A DNA stretch of 64,000 bases from Sandaracinaceae bacterium (GCA_020633055.1 JACKEJ010000006.1:496001-560000), one strand, 5' to 3'. Counted from the first letter of the stretch, positions 21,888 through 31,776 are shown. Numbers and translations are program-made. Notes: a model not told the origin generated them from the letters alone.

Positions 21888-22862
21888 TCAGGTGGCGTCG
21901 AGCGCGGCGTTCACCTCGCGCTCGATGGCCTCCGCGCAGGTGTCCTCCATGGCGTCGACCGACCCGCCCATGCGCTCGCAGTTGCGCTGGTACACGAAGA
22001 GTCGCCCGACCTTGCCGTCGCGAACGTCGTCGGCCAGCGCGCACAGGCGCGGGTCCACGCCCTCTGCGATGACCTCGCGGCCGGGGAGGTTCGCGACCAC
22101 CACCAGCGCCCCCTCGAGGGAGTCTGCGACGCGCTTCGTCAGCTTCTTCATGGCGCCCCGTAGGCGCCGCTCGAACACGGCGCGCGACGTGCTCCACGGA
22201 GGCGGGGGCGTCGACCCATCCAGGTCGCGCGACTGGAGGAATGCCACGGTGGCGCCGGCGCGGTCCTCCTTCGCCTCCAGCCACAGACCCAGGTAGTAGA
22301 ACACCTCGGGGTTGGTCTGGCTGTCGCGTGCTGCGGTCTGGATGCGGTCACCCGCGGCGTCCAGGTCGCCCACCTCGAAGTAGGCGCGGCCAATCATGAA
22401 GTCCAGCTCGGGGTTCTCGAAAGGTCCCTCCGGCAGGCGCTTGAGCGCCTTCGCTGCGCGCTCGTGGTCCCCGGTCTGGAGGATGGCCTCCACCTTGAGC
22501 AGTACGGCGTCGGCCTTGGCGTCCTTCGAGTCCGCGTGCTCGATGGCCAGGTCGATCAGGCGCAGCGCTTCCTCGGGCTGGTGCAGCGGGTGCATGTGCA
22601 GCTCGGCGGCGTTCAGCAGCGCCTCGGTGAAGAACTCGTCGAGCGCGATGGCCTTGCGGTAGTGCCGCAGGGCGGCCTCCACGTCGCCCTGCGCGGCGCG
22701 CACGTACCCGAGGAGGTTGTGCGCCTCGGGCGCCTCGGCCAGCTCCAGGCACGCCAGCGCGGCGGCGAGCGCCCCTTCGAGGTCGCCTTCAGCGACCCGC
22801 TCCCAGCCGGCGTCGAGCTGCGCGGCCACCGGATCGTCCGGCATGTCGTCGTCGTAGTGCAT
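21888..22862 (-). CDS. TPR-repeat protein
   Basis: A 324-residue protein of at least four TPR helix pairs (about residues 12-200) followed by a separate C-terminal region (about 215-324). That region contains LVVVANLPGREVIAEGVDP and LFVYQRNCERMGG segments and ends in an acidic helix. The C-terminal region is not recognised. It is in the same orientation as the propeller lipoprotein and MopE-motif genes upstream and may be cotranscribed with them. A scaffolding role is inferred from the repeats only. Confidence 0.7.
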   Translation of the reverse strand: MHYDDDMPDDPVAAQLDAGWERVAEGDLEGALAAALACLELAEAPEAHNLLGYVRAAQGDVEAALRHYRKAIALDEFFTEALLNAAELHMHPLHQPEEALRLIDLAIEHADSKDAKADAVLLKVEAILQTGDHERAAKALKRLPEGPFENPELDFMIGRAYFEVGDLDAAGDRIQTAARDSQTNPEVFYYLGLWLEAKEDRAGATVAFLQSRDLDGSTPPPPWSTSRAVFERRLRGAMKKLTKRVADSLEGALVVVANLPGREVIAEGVDPRLCALADDVRDGKVGRLFVYQRNCERMGGSVDAMEDTCAEAIEREVNAALDAT

Positions 22863-22928
22863 GGTCTCGGGCCCCGCGCGCCAGCACGGGGACGCGCAAG
22901 GTGGGTCTCGCGCGGCCCGCGGTCAAGC

Positions 22929-25490
22929 CTACTGGCCCGTGACGAACAGTCCGAACAGCCCCGGCGTGCCCACAGCGTCGGCTGGGCTCTCGAGGGGAGC
23001 GGTGTCCCCCGGCCCCGCCGCGCGGATGAGCACCCGGGTTGGGTCGGCCTCGCTCACGTCCCAGCGGCCGGTGTCGTCGTAGGCGACCCGCAGCGACGAA
23101 GCGCCGGCCAGAGTCTCGAGGGTGAGCACGCGGCCGTCCGAGAGCCGGTGGACGCGGGTGCTCGAGCCGACCGTCGTGACGGCGAAGGCCCCATCCTCCG
23201 AGATGGCGTCGGTGCGTCCTTCGCAGGGGGCGACATCCGCCTGCGCGCCCGAGCGGAGGTCGAAGCGCACCACGCGGCCACCCTCGCAGGCGAGCCCGAA
23301 GGTGCCCGCGAAGTTCGTGGCTGTGGGCTCCTCCACGGAGAACGAGGCGCGTTGGCTGCTCCCGTCGAGGGTCGCGACCACCATGTGGCCATCACCCATC
23401 GCCAGGATGCGCTGGTGGTCCGGCGTGATCTGGTACAGGTGCAGCTGAGACGAGGCCGTCCAGCGCTCGCGCTCACGGCCGCTGGTGACGTCCAACACGC
23501 GCACCTCGCGGTCGGTGGTGCCCACTGCGACGAGGGCGCCGTCGGCGCTCACCGCGCGGCTGGCGAGCTGCGGGACCTCGAGGCGTTGGCGCCCGCGGGC
23601 GTCGTAGAAGCGGAACGTCTCGTTCGCGACGACCGCGAACGCACCGCCGGCCAGCATCTGCAGCGTCGCGTAGCCCTCCGCGCTACCCTGGGCGCGCAGA
23701 CGACCGGTGCGCGTCTCGTAGACCTCCCACCACACCCGCCGCGTTCCGCCGTCACGCGTGGAGTCGAGGAACGCGATGGCCGCGCCGTCCGGGGAGAGAT
23801 GCGCCATCCGCATGCAGGTGCGGGGGTCTTCGCAGCGCACCTTGGACGAGCGGCTGCGGCGGAGGCGTACATCCGCTGCTCCGCCAGAGCGCTGCACCAC
23901 GAACTCATCGTCGCGGTAGGTCGCCGTGACCGAGCCATCGTGCGTGCTGACGACGTTGCTCTCGACGATGCGGTCGCTGTCGAAGAGGCAGCTGGAGTAA
24001 CCACCCAGCTGCGCGATGGCGCCCGTCGGGCCCCGAGTGACCTGCTGCTCGCTGCCGCACGCCAGGTCGCGCATGCCCTCGGCCGCGAAGCGCGAGACCC
24101 CCGCCCGCGAGCGGGTGAACAAGACGCGGCCATCCATGCTGAAGCTGGCCCCCCACACGCTGACCTGCGCGCCCTCCTGGACGAACGACGAGCCGAGCGT
24201 GGCGTCTCGGCCGCGTCGCAGCTCGGGCGGGTTCACCCCCGCCAGGGACCAGCGCCCGTCCGGTGAGAAGACGGGCGGGGGCTCGCCCGAGGGACCCGCC
24301 ATCGCGGGCAGCTCGCCGATGACGCCTCGGGCGTCGAAGAACGTGCGCTCGCCGTTTCCGTCGATGGCCACGAACCCACCTTCGCCAGGGAGTGGCACCA
24401 CGCGGAAGGTGGCGTACTCCGGGTCGACGTCGCCCGCCGGGAGCTCCACGCGCGCGAGGACGCGACCCGTCTCGGCTTCGACGTAGAGGCCTTGCGTCTC
24501 CGCGACGGCCACGATGAAACGTCCATCCGCGCTGTAGGTGACGTCCGGGGTGGCTTCGCCCGGCATGTCGAAGTCTGCGCGCACCCGCCCGCTGCGCGAG
24601 TCGGCGAGCTCGATGCGACCGGGGCGCGCGAGGAGCAGTTGTCCGCCTTGGGGTCGGAAAGCCACCCGGAGCCGTTGGTCGGGGTCCTCGGGGGCGTCGC
24701 CCTCGAGGCGCACGCTGTGCACCACGCTCAGATCGGATGTGTCGTGGAGCGTGAAGTCTCGTCCGTCTGGTGTGACGACGGCGATGCGGGCACCACTCGG
24801 CGAGTACAGCACCTGCACACGCCAACCTTCGCCGTCCTCGTCCTGAGGGCCGGAGGTGATCAGCGTGGTCTCCTGTCGGCCGCCGTCGTCGGGGCGCGCC
24901 GTCTCGAGCGTCAGCTGGTCTGCGCCCACGCGTACACCCGCGATGCTGTCGCCCCTGGGGTGCAGCGCATAGCCGACGAGGCGGCTCTCGTCTTCCCTCG
25001 AGGGCGCCGGGGCGAGCGTGCGCAGGGTGTCGCTACGCAAGTCCCACAAGATGGCGCCGTGTCGGAACGTGGAGACGAGGACGCGCGAGCCGCTCGCGTC
25101 GACGTCCAGCGCCGGGGAGTCCTCGTCGAACCAGGGGCGCGCATACGCGCGCAGCGCGCCCGTTTCCACGTCGTAGGCCACCAACTCGCCGTGCGAGCTG
25201 ACGGCGAAGACGCGCTTGCTGTCAGGAGAGAACACCGCGCTCGTGATGTAGCGTCGGATGGCGGTCCGGATGACCGGGCGAGCCGGGCTGACCGTACCAT
25301 CGGCGCGCGGGCTCGCGAGCGCCAGGTCGTCTTGGTTGAGGAGGTTGCGTGGCGGCGCGGGGACGGTCTCCACTGGCGTGAGGGTGGGCGTCGGGCTGCC
25401 GCAGCCGGCGGCATGGACACCCGACCACAGCATCAGCCCCGCGCCGAGCGCGCGCAGCCCTGCGAGGCGGAGGGGAGGTCGGGTGGACAT
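22929..25490 (-). CDS. WD40-like beta-propeller lipoprotein
   Basis: The 853-residue protein has a signal peptide and a lipobox AAGC (Cys30), then many WD40/YVTN-like blades (VFSPDSKRVFAVSSHGELVAYDVETGAL, YALHPRGDSIAGV, SPSGARIAVVTPDGRDFTLHD and others). The array probably forms two propellers. A GAGGT ribosome site precedes the ATG at 25490. It is an exported protein of unknown partner, in a tight minus-strand run with the MopE-motif protein (11 bases upstream) and the TPR protein. Confidence 0.75.
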   Translation of the reverse strand: MSTRPPLRLAGLRALGAGLMLWSGVHAAGCGSPTPTLTPVETVPAPPRNLLNQDDLALASPRADGTVSPARPVIRTAIRRYITSAVFSPDSKRVFAVSSHGELVAYDVETGALRAYARPWFDEDSPALDVDASGSRVLVSTFRHGAILWDLRSDTLRTLAPAPSREDESRLVGYALHPRGDSIAGVRVGADQLTLETARPDDGGRQETTLITSGPQDEDGEGWRVQVLYSPSGARIAVVTPDGRDFTLHDTSDLSVVHSVRLEGDAPEDPDQRLRVAFRPQGGQLLLARPGRIELADSRSGRVRADFDMPGEATPDVTYSADGRFIVAVAETQGLYVEAETGRVLARVELPAGDVDPEYATFRVVPLPGEGGFVAIDGNGERTFFDARGVIGELPAMAGPSGEPPPVFSPDGRWSLAGVNPPELRRGRDATLGSSFVQEGAQVSVWGASFSMDGRVLFTRSRAGVSRFAAEGMRDLACGSEQQVTRGPTGAIAQLGGYSSCLFDSDRIVESNVVSTHDGSVTATYRDDEFVVQRSGGAADVRLRRSRSSKVRCEDPRTCMRMAHLSPDGAAIAFLDSTRDGGTRRVWWEVYETRTGRLRAQGSAEGYATLQMLAGGAFAVVANETFRFYDARGRQRLEVPQLASRAVSADGALVAVGTTDREVRVLDVTSGRERERWTASSQLHLYQITPDHQRILAMGDGHMVVATLDGSSQRASFSVEEPTATNFAGTFGLACEGGRVVRFDLRSGAQADVAPCEGRTDAISEDGAFAVTTVGSSTRVHRLSDGRVLTLETLAGASSLRVAYDDTGRWDVSEADPTRVLIRAAGPGDTAPLESPADAVGTPGLFGLFVTGQ

Positions 25491-25501
25491 GGCTACCTCT
25501 C

Positions 25502-26140
25502 TCAGGGGATGTCGAACGTCGCGAAGGTGGCGCGCTGATCGCCCGTGAGTACCAGCTGGTACGTGCCGAGGATGCTTCCGCCGACCGAGATGCTGACCAC
25601 ACCCGTCGTCGGACCCGCGTTGGAGCTGCAGCCATCCCCCGCCCAGTAGTGAACCTCGACGGTGTAGCGGCCGCTCGGCGGGCGCACGCCGCCACCCCAG
25701 TAGACGTTCTCGATACGGTTGTTGGGCTGCGACGGGTTGCAGTTGCCGCGGGCGTCCTGGTCGAGGTGTCCGCCGCTCGCTGCCTGTGGCTCGCCGTAGT
25801 AGATGCGTGCTCCGTTGGGATCGTACACGTACAGGTCGAGGTCGGCCCCCGTGTTCCAGGCGAGCGTGATCTGCACGTCACCGGAGGAGTAGCCGCAGCC
25901 TTCGTCGATCTGGCCGTTGCAGTTGTCGTCGAGGCCGTTGCAGATCTCCTGCGCACCTTGCACGCAGCTGGACTCCAGCACCACGACCCCGCCCTGGCCG
26001 GACTGCTGCTGTGTCTGGTCGGTCGTGACCGGTTGCGTGGTGCGGGCCGTCGTCCGCACGTAGCAGCCTCCAGTGGAGAGGAAGGCCATGGCCACGAGCA
26101 GAGACTGGAAGGACTGGAAGGCGAAGCGGTAGTTGGTCAT
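25502..26140 (-). CDS. Lipoprotein with MopE-type metal motif and DUF2135-like beta domain
   Basis: The 212-residue lipoprotein (lipobox TGGC, Cys27) has at about residues 67-81 the motif CNGLDDNCNGQIDEGC. This is the CNGxDxNCNGxxDE repeat seen in MopE-like and many myxobacterial secreted proteins, thought to bind metal. The C-terminal 130 residues form a beta-sandwich-like domain (DVQITLAWNTGADLDLYVYDP, then RYTVEVHYW) resembling the YfaP/DUF2135 family. Only one copy of the metal motif is present. Cell-surface location is inferred. Confidence 0.75.
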   Translation of the reverse strand: MTNYRFAFQSFQSLLVAMAFLSTGGCYVRTTARTTQPVTTDQTQQQSGQGGVVVLESSCVQGAQEICNGLDDNCNGQIDEGCGYSSGDVQITLAWNTGADLDLYVYDPNGARIYYGEPQAASGGHLDQDARGNCNPSQPNNRIENVYWGGGVRPPSGRYTVEVHYWAGDGCSSNAGPTTGVVSISVGGSILGTYQLVLTGDQRATFATFDIP

Positions 26141-26180
26141 CGGGGCTCCTGTTGGCGCGAGGCGTCAGCGCACTCGTACG

Positions 26181-26948
26181 CTATGTGGATGCGCCACCTT
26201 CCCCTACATTCGGGTGGTTTGTCGAGGGGCAGTCGAGGAGCAGGTGCGTGTCGGGGACGCCCAAGCGTCGCAGCGGCGTCAGCAGGTCCTCCGGCAGCGG
26301 AGCCACCACCTTGACGGGCGTGCTCGTGAGCGGGTGGGGGAACGTGATGGATGCCGCGTGCAGCGCCATCCGCGCGATGCCGCAGTCGGCCTGGCAGCGG
26401 GCGTTGAAGCGCCCTCGCCCGTGGGCCTTGTCCAACACGATCGGGTGGCGCAGGTGCTTGAAGTGGCGACGCACCTGATGCAGGCGGCCGGTCAACGGGA
26501 AGGCCTCGACCCATGCGTAGTGGTCGAGCTGATGCACCACGTGGTAGCGCGTCTGCGCTGGGACGCGCTCGCCGTCCTCCGTGCGAGGGATGGCGTAGTC
26601 CACCAGCCCCTCGGCTGGGTCCGGGCGGCCGCGTACCAGCGCCAGGTAGCGCTTCTCCACGCGGCCAGCCTCGAAGGCGTCGTTCAGCACGCGGAGCGTC
26701 TCGGGCGAGAGCGCGAACAGCAGCGCGCCGCTCGTGCCGCGGTCCAGGCGATGCGCCGGGTACACGTCACGGCGCAGCTGGTTGCGCACCAGCGACATCA
26801 TCACCACGCGGTCCTGGGCCCAGCCGCGGTGCACCACCAAGCCGGAGGGCTTGGCCACGACGACCACGGCCTCGTCCCGATACAGGATGGGGATCCGTGG
26901 GCGCTCGGGCTCGCTCGGCTCGTGTGGTTCGCTCATCGCGCGTGGCAT
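26181..26948 (-). CDS. TruC-like tRNA pseudouridine synthase
   Basis: A 255-residue RluA-family enzyme with VVVVAKPSGLVVHRG, the motif II sequence PAHRLDRGTSGALLFAL (catalytic Asp near residue 68) and LTGRLHQVRRHFKHLRHPIVLDKAHG. The last segment, with its RRHFKHL and HG-rich end, is characteristic of TruC (tRNA uridine-65). Met5 (26936) is an alternative start. It is transcribed divergently from the threonine/serine exporter. Confidence 0.85.
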   Translation of the reverse strand: MPRAMSEPHEPSEPERPRIPILYRDEAVVVVAKPSGLVVHRGWAQDRVVMMSLVRNQLRRDVYPAHRLDRGTSGALLFALSPETLRVLNDAFEAGRVEKRYLALVRGRPDPAEGLVDYAIPRTEDGERVPAQTRYHVVHQLDHYAWVEAFPLTGRLHQVRRHFKHLRHPIVLDKAHGRGRFNARCQADCGIARMALHAASITFPHPLTSTPVKVVAPLPEDLLTPLRRLGVPDTHLLLDCPSTNHPNVGEGGAST

Positions 26949-27043
26949 GAGTCACGGCGCGCCTGCTGTCGAGCAGCGCAACGGCCTGCCCCACTCGGGC
27001 GTGGGCTCGATCCGGCGGGCATTCCCACTACACTCGGCACCCC

Positions 27044-28273
27044 ATGAGCCCCGCGAGCGACAATGAAGCGTTCGTCATCGACGTCGCCCGCGCCTTGCAC
27101 GCGTACGGGCAGCCCGCCCACCGGATCGAGGCGCTGCTCGCGGCGCTGGGCACGAAGTTGGGCACGGACGGACAGTACTTCTCGACGCCGACCGCCGTGT
27201 TCGTGGCCTTTGGAACGCCCCCCGAGCAACGCACCTACCTGGTCCGCAGCGAGGCGGGCGAGCAGGACCTCGGGAAGCTGGCGGACCTCGACGCCCTGGT
27301 GAACGCCGTGGCCCGCGGCGAGCTCGACGCGACTACCGGGTCAGGGCGCCTCCATGCCATCGTGACGCGTTCGTCGCGTGAACGCCCGTGGGTGCCGCTC
27401 GTGGTGCATCCCTTCGTCGCAGCGCCAGCGGCGCTCTTGCTCGGCGGCGGACCGCTCGAAGCGTTGGTTTCCGGCGGCATCGGGCTGCTGGTGGGCATGC
27501 TGGAGCAGTGGGCCGAGCGCGCGGAGCCCATCGCCCGTCTTCATCTGCTCCTCGGGAGCGTCGTCGCCTCGGTGGCGGCGTCGCTGGCCGGGTTGTTCTT
27601 GCCCGATCTCTTGATTCAGCTGAGCACCGTCGCCGGCATCTACATGCTCATGCCTGGCCTCGCGCTCACCACGGCCATGAACGAGGTCGCCACGGGCCAC
27701 CTCGTGTCGGGCACCGCGCGCTTCGCGGGCGCGCTGGTGTCGTTCCTCCAGGTCGCCGTCGGGGTCAGCCTGGGCGGCGTGCTGGTGGTGAGCCTCGCGC
27801 CCCATGCGCAGGCGTTCCTGCCCGCGCCGGTCCCGGTCCGCGCGGCCTTCTGGCCTTTCGTGGGGCTGTTGGTGGCGCTCCCGGCCGTCATGGTGCTCCT
27901 GCACGCGCCGCGGCGGGACGCGTGGGCCACGGTGCTCGTCGCCACCTCCGCGTTCTCCGCCGGTCAGCTGTGTACCCCGCTCCTAGACGACGGGCTCGGG
28001 CCCTCGCTCGCGGCCACGGTGTCGGCCTTGGTCCTCGGGCTGGGCAGCAACGCCTTCGCGCGCCTCAGCGACCGCCCCGCGGCGCTCGTGATGGTGCCCG
28101 GCATCCTCCTGTTGGTGCCGGGCACGATGGGCTTTCGGAGCGTGGCGTCGTTCCTGCGACGGGACGTGGTCGCCGCGGTCGACACAGCGTTCGCGGTGGG
28201 TCTCGTGGCTGGCGCGTTGGTCACCGGTCTCTTGGTGGCCAACCTGGTGCTACCGCCCCGCAAGGCCCTGTGA
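27044..28273 (+). CDS. ThrE-family threonine/serine exporter
   Basis: The 409-residue protein has a soluble N-terminal ThrE domain (about residues 8-130) with an ALHAYGQPAHRIEALLAALG segment. The membrane part carries about ten helices, with VATGHLVSGTARFAGAL and MVPGILLLVPGTMGFRS loops characteristic of the YjjP/YjjB fused (ThrE) exporters. ThrE exports L-threonine and L-serine; substrate by family only. It is a single-gene unit. Confidence 0.85.
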   Translation: MSPASDNEAFVIDVARALHAYGQPAHRIEALLAALGTKLGTDGQYFSTPTAVFVAFGTPPEQRTYLVRSEAGEQDLGKLADLDALVNAVARGELDATTGSGRLHAIVTRSSRERPWVPLVVHPFVAAPAALLLGGGPLEALVSGGIGLLVGMLEQWAERAEPIARLHLLLGSVVASVAASLAGLFLPDLLIQLSTVAGIYMLMPGLALTTAMNEVATGHLVSGTARFAGALVSFLQVAVGVSLGGVLVVSLAPHAQAFLPAPVPVRAAFWPFVGLLVALPAVMVLLHAPRRDAWATVLVATSAFSAGQLCTPLLDDGLGPSLAATVSALVLGLGSNAFARLSDRPAALVMVPGILLLVPGTMGFRSVASFLRRDVVAAVDTAFAVGLVAGALVTGLLVANLVLPPRKAL

Positions 28274-28319
28274 GACCCAAGAGGGAAGCGGCCGGGCCGC
28301 GCGGGGGTATGCTGGAGGT

Positions 28320-29009
28320 GTGTCACGTCCATTCGCCTTGCCTCCGGCGCGTCCCTCGCGGGCGCTCGCCGCTGGGCTCACGCTGTGCCTCGTGCTCACA
28401 TCCTCGGGCTGTGGTGCCGGGCTGACCGCGGCCCAGCGTGAGCAGTGTCGCGCCTTGCGTGGGCGCGTGGCGGGTCGCGCGGTGGCGGGCGCCATAGGCT
28501 CGGTGGTCGTGCTCGGCGTGCTGGTCATCGCGTCGGCGGCCCTCGGGCGCGCGCCGAACTTCGGCAACCTTGGGCGCGGCGGACGCAGTCGGCGATCCGC
28601 GGCGCGAGCGCAACGCATCGCCGTGTGCCGCGCGCCCGAGTCCCCTGACGAGCCCGGGGTGCTCCTGCCCGTGGACCCGAACGGGCCGACACCCGGCGAG
28701 TACGCCCCGACGGACATTCCCATCGCGCCCGAGCCCGAGGGTCCGCCCTCGGTGACCGAGCTGGACGACGCCCTGGCGGACAACCTCCCGGCCGTCCTGG
28801 CGTGCGCTCCGAGCAGCCACGGAACGCTCTACATCGACGCGCGTCTGCACGGTCCGAGCGGCAGCATCAGCGGCCTCGTGCTGGGCGGCGAGGGCTCGTT
28901 CGGGGTGAGCGTGCGGTGCGTGACCGACGCGCTCGCTCCGCTGCGTGTGCGGCCCTTCGACGGTGTCGTGGACGTGCGCTGGGCGGTCTCGCTCGCGCCC
29001 AGCCCCTGA
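28320..29009 (+). CDS. Hypothetical lipoprotein with AgmX-like C-terminus
   Basis: The 229-residue product has a signal peptide with lipobox SSGC (Cys31), a hydrophobic stretch at about residues 52-72, a Pro-rich linker, and a C-terminal domain (about 150-229) with the pattern ACAPSSHGTLYIDARL, GPSGSISG and RCVTDAL. That pattern is the AgmX/TonB-like tail also seen at the start of the window. A GTG start at 28320 is used; GGAGG lies too close for a clean ribosome site, so the start is uncertain. Function unknown. Confidence 0.6.
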   Translation: MSRPFALPPARPSRALAAGLTLCLVLTSSGCGAGLTAAQREQCRALRGRVAGRAVAGAIGSVVVLGVLVIASAALGRAPNFGNLGRGGRSRRSAARAQRIAVCRAPESPDEPGVLLPVDPNGPTPGEYAPTDIPIAPEPEGPPSVTELDDALADNLPAVLACAPSSHGTLYIDARLHGPSGSISGLVLGGEGSFGVSVRCVTDALAPLRVRPFDGVVDVRWAVSLAPSP

Positions 29010-29072
29010 CGGTGCGGCGGCGACCACCCGGCCGGTGGATGGGGGCCGCGACCGAGGGTGGCCTGGTCGGCG

Positions 29073-30500
29073 TCAGTCTTCGTCGTGTGGCATGCTGGTG
29101 CCGCCGGAGCGCAGATACTCGAAGGGCGTCACGTACAGCAGGTTCGATGCGCGAGAGCTGTAGACATCCGCGCTCTGCTCGATCTGCCGCGCCAACAAGC
29201 TGCGCGTGCTCCCCGTGCGCAGCAGCGGGCCCCAGTGCGGATTCACCAGCTCGCCGGCGGCTCGCGCCAGCGGCGCGATGCGCTGATCGAGCCCTGCCAG
29301 CTGCTCGCGGAGGCGCTGTACCTCGGCGCGAATCTCGGAGGGTGTCGCATCCACTTGCGGTCCGTAGCCTTTCGTCTTGCGCTGCAGCGCGAGACGCATG
29401 GAGGAGTAGCGGTACTCGAGCGCGGTCTTCTCGCCCATCAGCTTGACCAGCTCGGCGCCGCTCGCGGAGAAGGAGCCGAGCGCCGCCAGCTCGTCCTCCA
29501 GCTCGCGCAGCACCAGCATGGTGCGCCAGCGCTGCAGTGTCTTGCTGGCCTCCACGTCGCTGAAGATGTGGTCGCCCACGTACAGGATCTGCGAGCCGGA
29601 CAGCCCCAGGTGGGCCTCGATGCGCGACGCGTTCCCGCCGAGGTACGCGCCCCCCGGCGTGAGCGCGCCGTTCGCGGGTCGCAGCAGGCCGTCGTCGCTC
29701 ACGATCTCGAAGATGTCGTTGCGCTGCTCGAAGAAGGCGGGCTTGCGCGCCGAGACGACCACGAGGTCGAACAGGTCGCGCCACGTGCCGTGCTCCACGT
29801 ACGGGTCGAACACGTAGCGCATGATGGCCGACGTGTAGGACCACTCCGAGTTGGTGATGACCAGCAGCTTCTTGCCCGCTGCGCGAAGGTCCATCAGCGC
29901 CAGGGGCAGGTCAGGGTCCGGCTCGATGAAGCGCTCCGGCGCGGCGATGATCTCGGCCTTGAGGGTGCCCTCCATGTGCGTCGCGTCCAGCTCGCGGCGC
30001 ACCAGGCGGTGCAGGCCCGCGTAGCCCAGCGAGCGCGGCAGGCGCCCCGCGTCCAGCAGGTCCACCAGCTGCATGAAGAGGCACGCCTCGGACAGCGCGA
30101 AGAGCGTGTGCAGGAAGTACCAGTGCCCGTGCTGCGCCACGTCCACCAGCACCCGCGAGTACGTCTTGCGCTGCTCCGCGAAGTCGAGGCGCCGCGTGCC
30201 GTGGGAGGCCCGCGTGACGTAACCGAAGCGGTTGGCCTTGACGACGTTGCCCAGCTCGAGGTCGACCACCAACCCGAGCTGCGCCAGCCGAGGATCGAAC
30301 TCGAGGTCGCCCACGGGCCACCCCATGTCCAGCAGCCGTTGACGGACGTGGTTGTACGCTTCGCGTTCCCACTCCTCGTGGCGGTAGTGCACCAGGGTGT
30401 AGTCCATGTCGAAGCCGATGGCTTCGATGCTGCGGAGGTTCAGGGTGCGGTTGACGAAGATGCGTCGCGTTGGCGGCGCAGCGGGCAGCTCGAGGACCAT
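29073..30500 (-). CDS. HAD-superfamily 5'-nucleotidase (cN-II-like)
   Basis: This 475-residue protein belongs to the HAD IG subfamily of cytosolic purine 5'-nucleotidases. Motif I is FDMDYTLVHYRHEEWE (about residues 27-42). Motif II (LLVITNSEWSYT, about 225) and motif III/IV (ILYVGDHIFSDV, about 313) are visible. The start at 30500 is the Met just before conserved sequence, because the frame continues upstream as antisense. It follows the DSD1-like gene by 70 bases on the same strand and may share its transcript. Confidence 0.85.
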   Translation of the reverse strand: MVLELPAAPPTRRIFVNRTLNLRSIEAIGFDMDYTLVHYRHEEWEREAYNHVRQRLLDMGWPVGDLEFDPRLAQLGLVVDLELGNVVKANRFGYVTRASHGTRRLDFAEQRKTYSRVLVDVAQHGHWYFLHTLFALSEACLFMQLVDLLDAGRLPRSLGYAGLHRLVRRELDATHMEGTLKAEIIAAPERFIEPDPDLPLALMDLRAAGKKLLVITNSEWSYTSAIMRYVFDPYVEHGTWRDLFDLVVVSARKPAFFEQRNDIFEIVSDDGLLRPANGALTPGGAYLGGNASRIEAHLGLSGSQILYVGDHIFSDVEASKTLQRWRTMLVLRELEDELAALGSFSASGAELVKLMGEKTALEYRYSSMRLALQRKTKGYGPQVDATPSEIRAEVQRLREQLAGLDQRIAPLARAAGELVNPHWGPLLRTGSTRSLLARQIEQSADVYSSRASNLLYVTPFEYLRSGGTSMPHDED

Positions 30501-30570
30501 GGCCGTGTCTACCACGTTCGACGGCGCGTTGAAGGAGCACTGTCCGGGAAGCGGGACGGAAGCGGGCCTC

Positions 30571-31776
30571 TCAGAGAAAGCTCCGCCCCTGGCCGCGGTA
30601 CGTGGGCACCTCGTCCACCACGCGTCCACGCTCGATCAGCACCAGGTGGTTGAAGTGCTCGCACAGCTCGCCTGCCTTGGCGTGTCGGAAGAAGACGGGG
30701 TCGCCCAGGGAAAGCGAAACGCCGGGGCTCAGCTTGAGCGGGGTCTGCACCTCGCCCGCGCCCTCCGTCGGCAGCAGCTCCAGACCCTCGGGGTACATCG
30801 GGACGGGCAGCTTCTCCGGGCCGGCCGAGCCGGACGCGACGTAGCCGCCCCCGTGGCACGTGGCGAAGCCTGGCGCCGGGCGCCGCACGACTGGCAGCAC
30901 GAAGCCAGCGGCGGGGGCGTGGTGGAAGTGGGAGAAATTGTCGAAGAGGGTGGGGCTGTACAGCCCGGAGCCGGCCGTCACCTCACTGACGCTGCGGTCG
31001 CGCGCCGTGGCCTCGAGGCTGCCGGTGCCCCCGCCGTTCACGAAGCGCAGCGTGTGACCGGCCTGGTGGAGCGCCGCCACCGTGTCCGAGCGCCGCTTCT
31101 GGAGGTCCATGATGGATGCCCGCTTGAGCACCCGGATGGCCGTGTTCATGGCGCGCTGGTTGGGCAGCGCGTCCTGCAAGCCTGCCACCTGCGCCTCGTA
31201 GCCCATGACGCCGTCGAGGCGCAGCGCGTCGTGGTCGGCGATCTCGGCGGCCAGCTCGAGCGCGGCGCGCGGCGAGTGGAGGGGCGAGCGGCGCACCCCG
31301 AAGTGCAGCCCCGGTAGGCGCAGTGACATGTCGAGATCGAGCGCTACGGAGAGCGTCTGCCCCACGTCCTCCGCCAGCTGCCCGAGCAGGCGCACGTGGG
31401 CCATGTCGTCCACCATCAGCGTGATGTCCGCGCCCCGCTCGACGGCCTCGAGGCACGCGCGGATGTCGGCCGGCTCCAGCGTGGGATACGCCACCAGCAG
31501 GTGGACGGGCTTGCTCAGCTCGCGTGTGAGCCAGGCGGCCTCGGCGGCGCTGTAGCACATGAGCCCCTCGTACCCTTCGTGCTGGAGCAGCCGCTCCATC
31601 AAGGCCACGCAGCGGATGGACTTGGTCGCCGGGCGGATGGGCAGCGAGCGCCCCGTGCCCGCGCGGACGCGCTGCACGAGGTCCGCCGCGTTCCGGTCGA
31701 AGCGCGCCACGTCCACGTACGCCAACGGGAGACGCAGATGGCGGAGGGCGGCGGCGTAGGCGGCGAAGGGCGACAT
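30571..31776 (-). CDS. DSD1/D-threonine aldolase-like PLP enzyme
   Basis: The 401-residue enzyme is a fold-type III (alanine racemase N-terminal) PLP protein. The Schiff-base lysine is in RPATKSIRC (Lys52). The FVNGGGTGSLE phosphate loop and a C-terminal metal-binding stretch ELCEHFNHLVL are visible; D-serine dehydratases and D-threonine aldolases use His and Cys/Asp there. Either reaction, or another amino-acid deaminase/aldolase step, would fit. Confidence 0.8.
   Translation of the reverse strand: MSPFAAYAAALRHLRLPLAYVDVARFDRNAADLVQRVRAGTGRSLPIRPATKSIRCVALMERLLQHEGYEGLMCYSAAEAAWLTRELSKPVHLLVAYPTLEPADIRACLEAVERGADITLMVDDMAHVRLLGQLAEDVGQTLSVALDLDMSLRLPGLHFGVRRSPLHSPRAALELAAEIADHDALRLDGVMGYEAQVAGLQDALPNQRAMNTAIRVLKRASIMDLQKRRSDTVAALHQAGHTLRFVNGGGTGSLEATARDRSVSEVTAGSGLYSPTLFDNFSHFHHAPAAGFVLPVVRRPAPGFATCHGGGYVASGSAGPEKLPVPMYPEGLELLPTEGAGEVQTPLKLSPGVSLSLGDPVFFRHAKAGELCEHFNHLVLIERGRVVDEVPTYRGQGRSFL

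Noticed and set aside
29058..30653. 531-codon plus-strand frame
   Set aside because: It is antisense to the HAD nucleotidase, which has all HAD motifs.
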